Shown here one piece after another: positions 62,051 through 64,000 of a stretch of 64,000 nt of DNA. A program made the position numbers and the translations under genes. Location of the stretch: positions 496,001 through 560,000 of the forward strand of contig NZ_JBJHDO010000002.1 of NCBI RefSeq assembly GCF_050958605.1, in the 5' to 3' direction. The stretch is from G016756615 sp050958605 (GTDB lineage Bacteria; Pseudomonadota; Alphaproteobacteria; Rhizobiales; Rhizobiaceae). A model generated the notes under the pieces. The model saw only the letters and a program-made list of their open reading frames with translations. It did not search any database and was not told where the DNA came from. The stretch's first letter is position 1. Every line of letters begins with the position of its first letter.

Positions 62051-62582
62051 TCCGATCGCCGGTGGCTTCGAAAAATTGCGCATTTCCCTCTCGGGAGGTT
62101 TGCTCACCTTCGCCACGCTTGCCCTCTTGGTCTCGCTCGGGACGATGCTTTTCGAGTCGTTGTCACGCGCTTTCTTTTCGACAAGCTATTTTTGGGCGGA
62201 GGAGGTGGTGCGGTTCGCCGTCATCGTCACGGCCTTTCTGTCATTGGCCGCTGCAGGGGCACAAGGTCGCCACATCCGTGCAGAGTATTTCGTGAGCCTG
62301 TTGCCCCGCCGCATCCAGATTGCAGCCTGGGCGGTGGCCGTGCTTGCGGGGCTCGTCTTCTCCTGCGTGTTGGCGTGGTCGGGCTGGGGCCAGACCTCCC
62401 ATCTAATGCGCACCATGATGCGCAGCGAAAGCAGCCTGGAGCTGCCGATGTGGATCATCGCCCAGTTTATACCTATTGGCGCTGCGCTTCTGGCAATCTT
62501 CTACTTCAATCGTCTCGTTGGCCTGATGAGGCGGCCCAAGGACCCCTTCTCGCCGGTTGAGGAAGAGGAACAACTGCTGTGA
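62040..62582 (+). CDS. TRAP transporter small membrane subunit (DctQ family)
   Basis: 180 residues with four hydrophobic segments. F-F-S-T-S-Y-F-W-A-E-E-V-V-R-F and G-A-Q-G-R-H-I-R-A-E-Y-F (R-H-I-R-x-E pattern) are typical for DctQ. Partner of the preceding binding protein and the following large subunit; its TGA overlaps the GTG of the next gene (GTGA). Confidence 0.9.
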   Translation: MPSNPIAGGFEKLRISLSGGLLTFATLALLVSLGTMLFESLSRAFFSTSYFWAEEVVRFAVIVTAFLSLAAAGAQGRHIRAEYFVSLLPRRIQIAAWAVAVLAGLVFSCVLAWSGWGQTSHLMRTMMRSESSLELPMWIIAQFIPIGAALLAIFYFNRLVGLMRRPKDPFSPVEEEEQLL

Positions 62583-63844
62583 TCGGTTTCGCTGTAGTTC
62601 TGCTACTTCTACTTCTTGCGATCGGCGCGCACGTCGGAATTGCCATGGGCCTGACGGCAGCGATCATGTTGTGGCTGGATGGGCTGCCGGTGGCAATCGT
62701 GTCCCAGAATGCGTTCAGGACGGTGGACAGTTACGCTCTGGTCGCGGTGCCCTTCTTCATCCTCGCCGGTGAGCTAATGATGAAAGGACGCATCGCCGAG
62801 ATACTCGTCGAGCTGATCGGTTCTATCATCCGAGCAATGCGAGGCGGGCTCGCCCTGACGGTTATGCTAGGATGCGTTTTCTTCGCCGCCGTATCGGGCA
62901 GTTCTGTAGCCTCGGCCGCGGCTATCGGCAAGTCCTCGGTCTCAATCCTGTCGGACGATGGCTATCCCAAGCGGTTCGCCGCCGGCATAGTCGCGGTAGG
63001 GGGGACATTGGGCTTGATGATACCGCCATCTCTGACCTTCATCCTTATCGGTTCGATGATCGGTCTGCCTATTGACCGTCTCTTCATCGCAGGTATCTTG
63101 CCTGGCATCCTGGAAGCGGTCCTACTTGGGGTAGCCGCGACACTCATTGCCCGCCGACGTGGCTACGGCACCAAACTTCCCAGTCCTGACTGGCGGTTGT
63201 TTCGCAAGTCATTCGCCCCGGCGTTTCCCGCAGTCATCTTCCCAGCACTTATCATCGGCACTATCTATGGCGGCGTATTCACGCCCACCGAAGTATCCGC
63301 GGTGGCAGCCGCTTACGCAGCTTGCCTATGCCTTTTCATTTATCGAACCGCAGATCTCCGTGAGGTTTGGGAGGCCTGCAAGTCCACCGCTTTAGCATCC
63401 GGCATGATCTATCTGATCGTCATTGGAGGCTCGCTCCTGGCCTTCGTGCTGACTCGCATCGGTTTTGCCGATCAGCTTACCGAACTTGCGCAAGCGATAA
63501 ACATGCAGCCGTGGATGTTCCTGATCGCGGTCAATCTTGTTCTTATCCTGCTGGGCATGTTCGTTGATGGTGTATCGCTGATCGTGCTGACTGCGCCGAC
63601 ATTGTTCCAGATGGCTCCACATTTCGGCGTGGATCCTATCCATCTTGCCGTGATTATGACTGCGAACGTCGAGATTGCGACCTTAACTCCGCCGGTCGGC
63701 CTTAATCTCTTTGTGGTTAGTGGGATATCCCGACTTCCAGTGGAACAAGTCGTTCAAGGAGTATTGCCATTCTACTTGGTCCGTCTAATAGCGCTCGTTT
63801 GCATCACGTTCGTTCCATGGTTTAGTCTGGCGTTGGTCTCCTGA
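62579..63844 (+). CDS. TRAP transporter large membrane subunit (DctM family)
   Basis: 421 residues, GTG start at 62579. Ten to twelve hydrophobic segments. V-A-V-P-F-F-I-L-A-G-E-L-M, V-S-G-S-S-V-A-S-A-A-A-I-G, I-P-P-S-L-T-F-I-L-I-G-S and L-T-P-P-V-G-L-N-L are the DctM signature loops. Last gene of the ten-gene operon; a 156-base tail runs to the window edge without a clear terminator. Confidence 0.93.
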   Translation: MIGFAVVLLLLLLAIGAHVGIAMGLTAAIMLWLDGLPVAIVSQNAFRTVDSYALVAVPFFILAGELMMKGRIAEILVELIGSIIRAMRGGLALTVMLGCVFFAAVSGSSVASAAAIGKSSVSILSDDGYPKRFAAGIVAVGGTLGLMIPPSLTFILIGSMIGLPIDRLFIAGILPGILEAVLLGVAATLIARRRGYGTKLPSPDWRLFRKSFAPAFPAVIFPALIIGTIYGGVFTPTEVSAVAAAYAACLCLFIYRTADLREVWEACKSTALASGMIYLIVIGGSLLAFVLTRIGFADQLTELAQAINMQPWMFLIAVNLVLILLGMFVDGVSLIVLTAPTLFQMAPHFGVDPIHLAVIMTANVEIATLTPPVGLNLFVVSGISRLPVEQVVQGVLPFYLVRLIALVCITFVPWFSLALVS

Positions 63845-64000
63845 ATATCCTTGATCCAAGCTGAATCACGCAGCATCGAGATGACGGAAGGCAAGAAAGA
63901 CGGAGGAATTCAACAAAGAAATTTCTCGGCCTGCCTCCCGGCTCTCGTGAACCGCCCCAATTCGACCGGAGAGTTCGGTATAGTCGGGAGGACTCGACCA
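63845..64000. other. Window end, no supported gene
   Basis: A plus frame from ATG 63881 (M-T-E-G-K-K-D-G-G-I) and a minus frame entering from the right edge are both open to the end, but neither has enough sequence to judge. Confidence 0.4.

Noticed and set aside
63881..64000. Open plus frame at the right edge
   Set aside because: Only 40 codons visible, no ribosome binding site or motif; cannot be judged.

Overview
The window looks like accessory DNA from an alphaproteobacterium, most likely of the order Hyphomicrobiales (Mesorhizobium/Sinorhizobium-like). This rests on moderately high GC, the families present (a fused indolepyruvate ferredoxin oxidoreductase, several TRAP and SsuABC-type transporters, GlcG-like and MmgE/PrpD proteins) and rhizobial-type insertion sequences. 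It is inferred from gene content; there is no rRNA or marker gene. I saw no tRNA gene, rRNA gene or CRISPR array.

Bases 1 to about 24 kb are a decaying accessory island rich in defence and toxin-antitoxin families. In order: a partial secreted ClpP-like protein; an HNH-RecQ fusion with a broken partner; an HTH protein; a DUF433 antitoxin with a truncated toxin; two uncharacterised proteins; a frameshifted XRE gene; a possible HEPN-like protein; an AbiU2-like HEPN protein with a broken XRE gene; and then the most striking locus. That locus (10367-13284) has a broken TIR gene followed by an intact, tightly coupled operon of a ThsB-like TIR protein, a second TIR protein with extra domains, and a SLOG-family protein. 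No recognisable ThsA effector is present. An IS630 element and a large PHP/SMC-like TrlF-family ATPase follow. From 18.4 to 23.5 kb there are many relics (autotransporter, M48 peptidase, a conserved unknown family, IS3) and a small set of secreted proteins.

From 23.5 kb onward the window becomes catabolic and mostly intact, built as successive transporter-enzyme-regulator modules. (i) 23.5-33.4 kb: a GntR regulator divergent from an SsuABC-type ABC importer, then an alpha/beta hydrolase, GlcG-like protein, BNR-repeat protein, acyl-CoA ligase, isochorismatase-like hydrolase and an SBF-type transporter. (ii) 34.5-36.5 kb: a deacetylase and asparaginase pair. (iii) 36.6-42.6 kb: a DmdC-like acyl-CoA dehydrogenase and an indolepyruvate ferredoxin oxidoreductase, divergent from an Lrp regulator. 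(iv) 42.7-45.7 kb: three NAD(P)-dependent oxidoreductases in a row. (v) 46.3-52.2 kb: an XRE-cupin regulator, a tiny ORF, a monooxygenase-like protein, an LVIVD-repeat protein and a TRAP transporter. (vi) 53.0-63.8 kb: a LysR regulator divergent from a ten-gene, start-stop-overlapping operon (MmgE/PrpD, MaoC, acyl-CoA dehydrogenase, MaoC, CoA transferase, MmgE/PrpD, CitE-like lyase, TRAP DctPQM). Its composition matches the itaconate-degradation locus known from Pseudomonas, with an extra MaoC and an extra MmgE/PrpD.

IS21, Tn3, IS3 and IS630 pieces lie between modules, which fits assembly by horizontal transfer. All functions are assigned from visible motifs and family resemblance; no database search was run.
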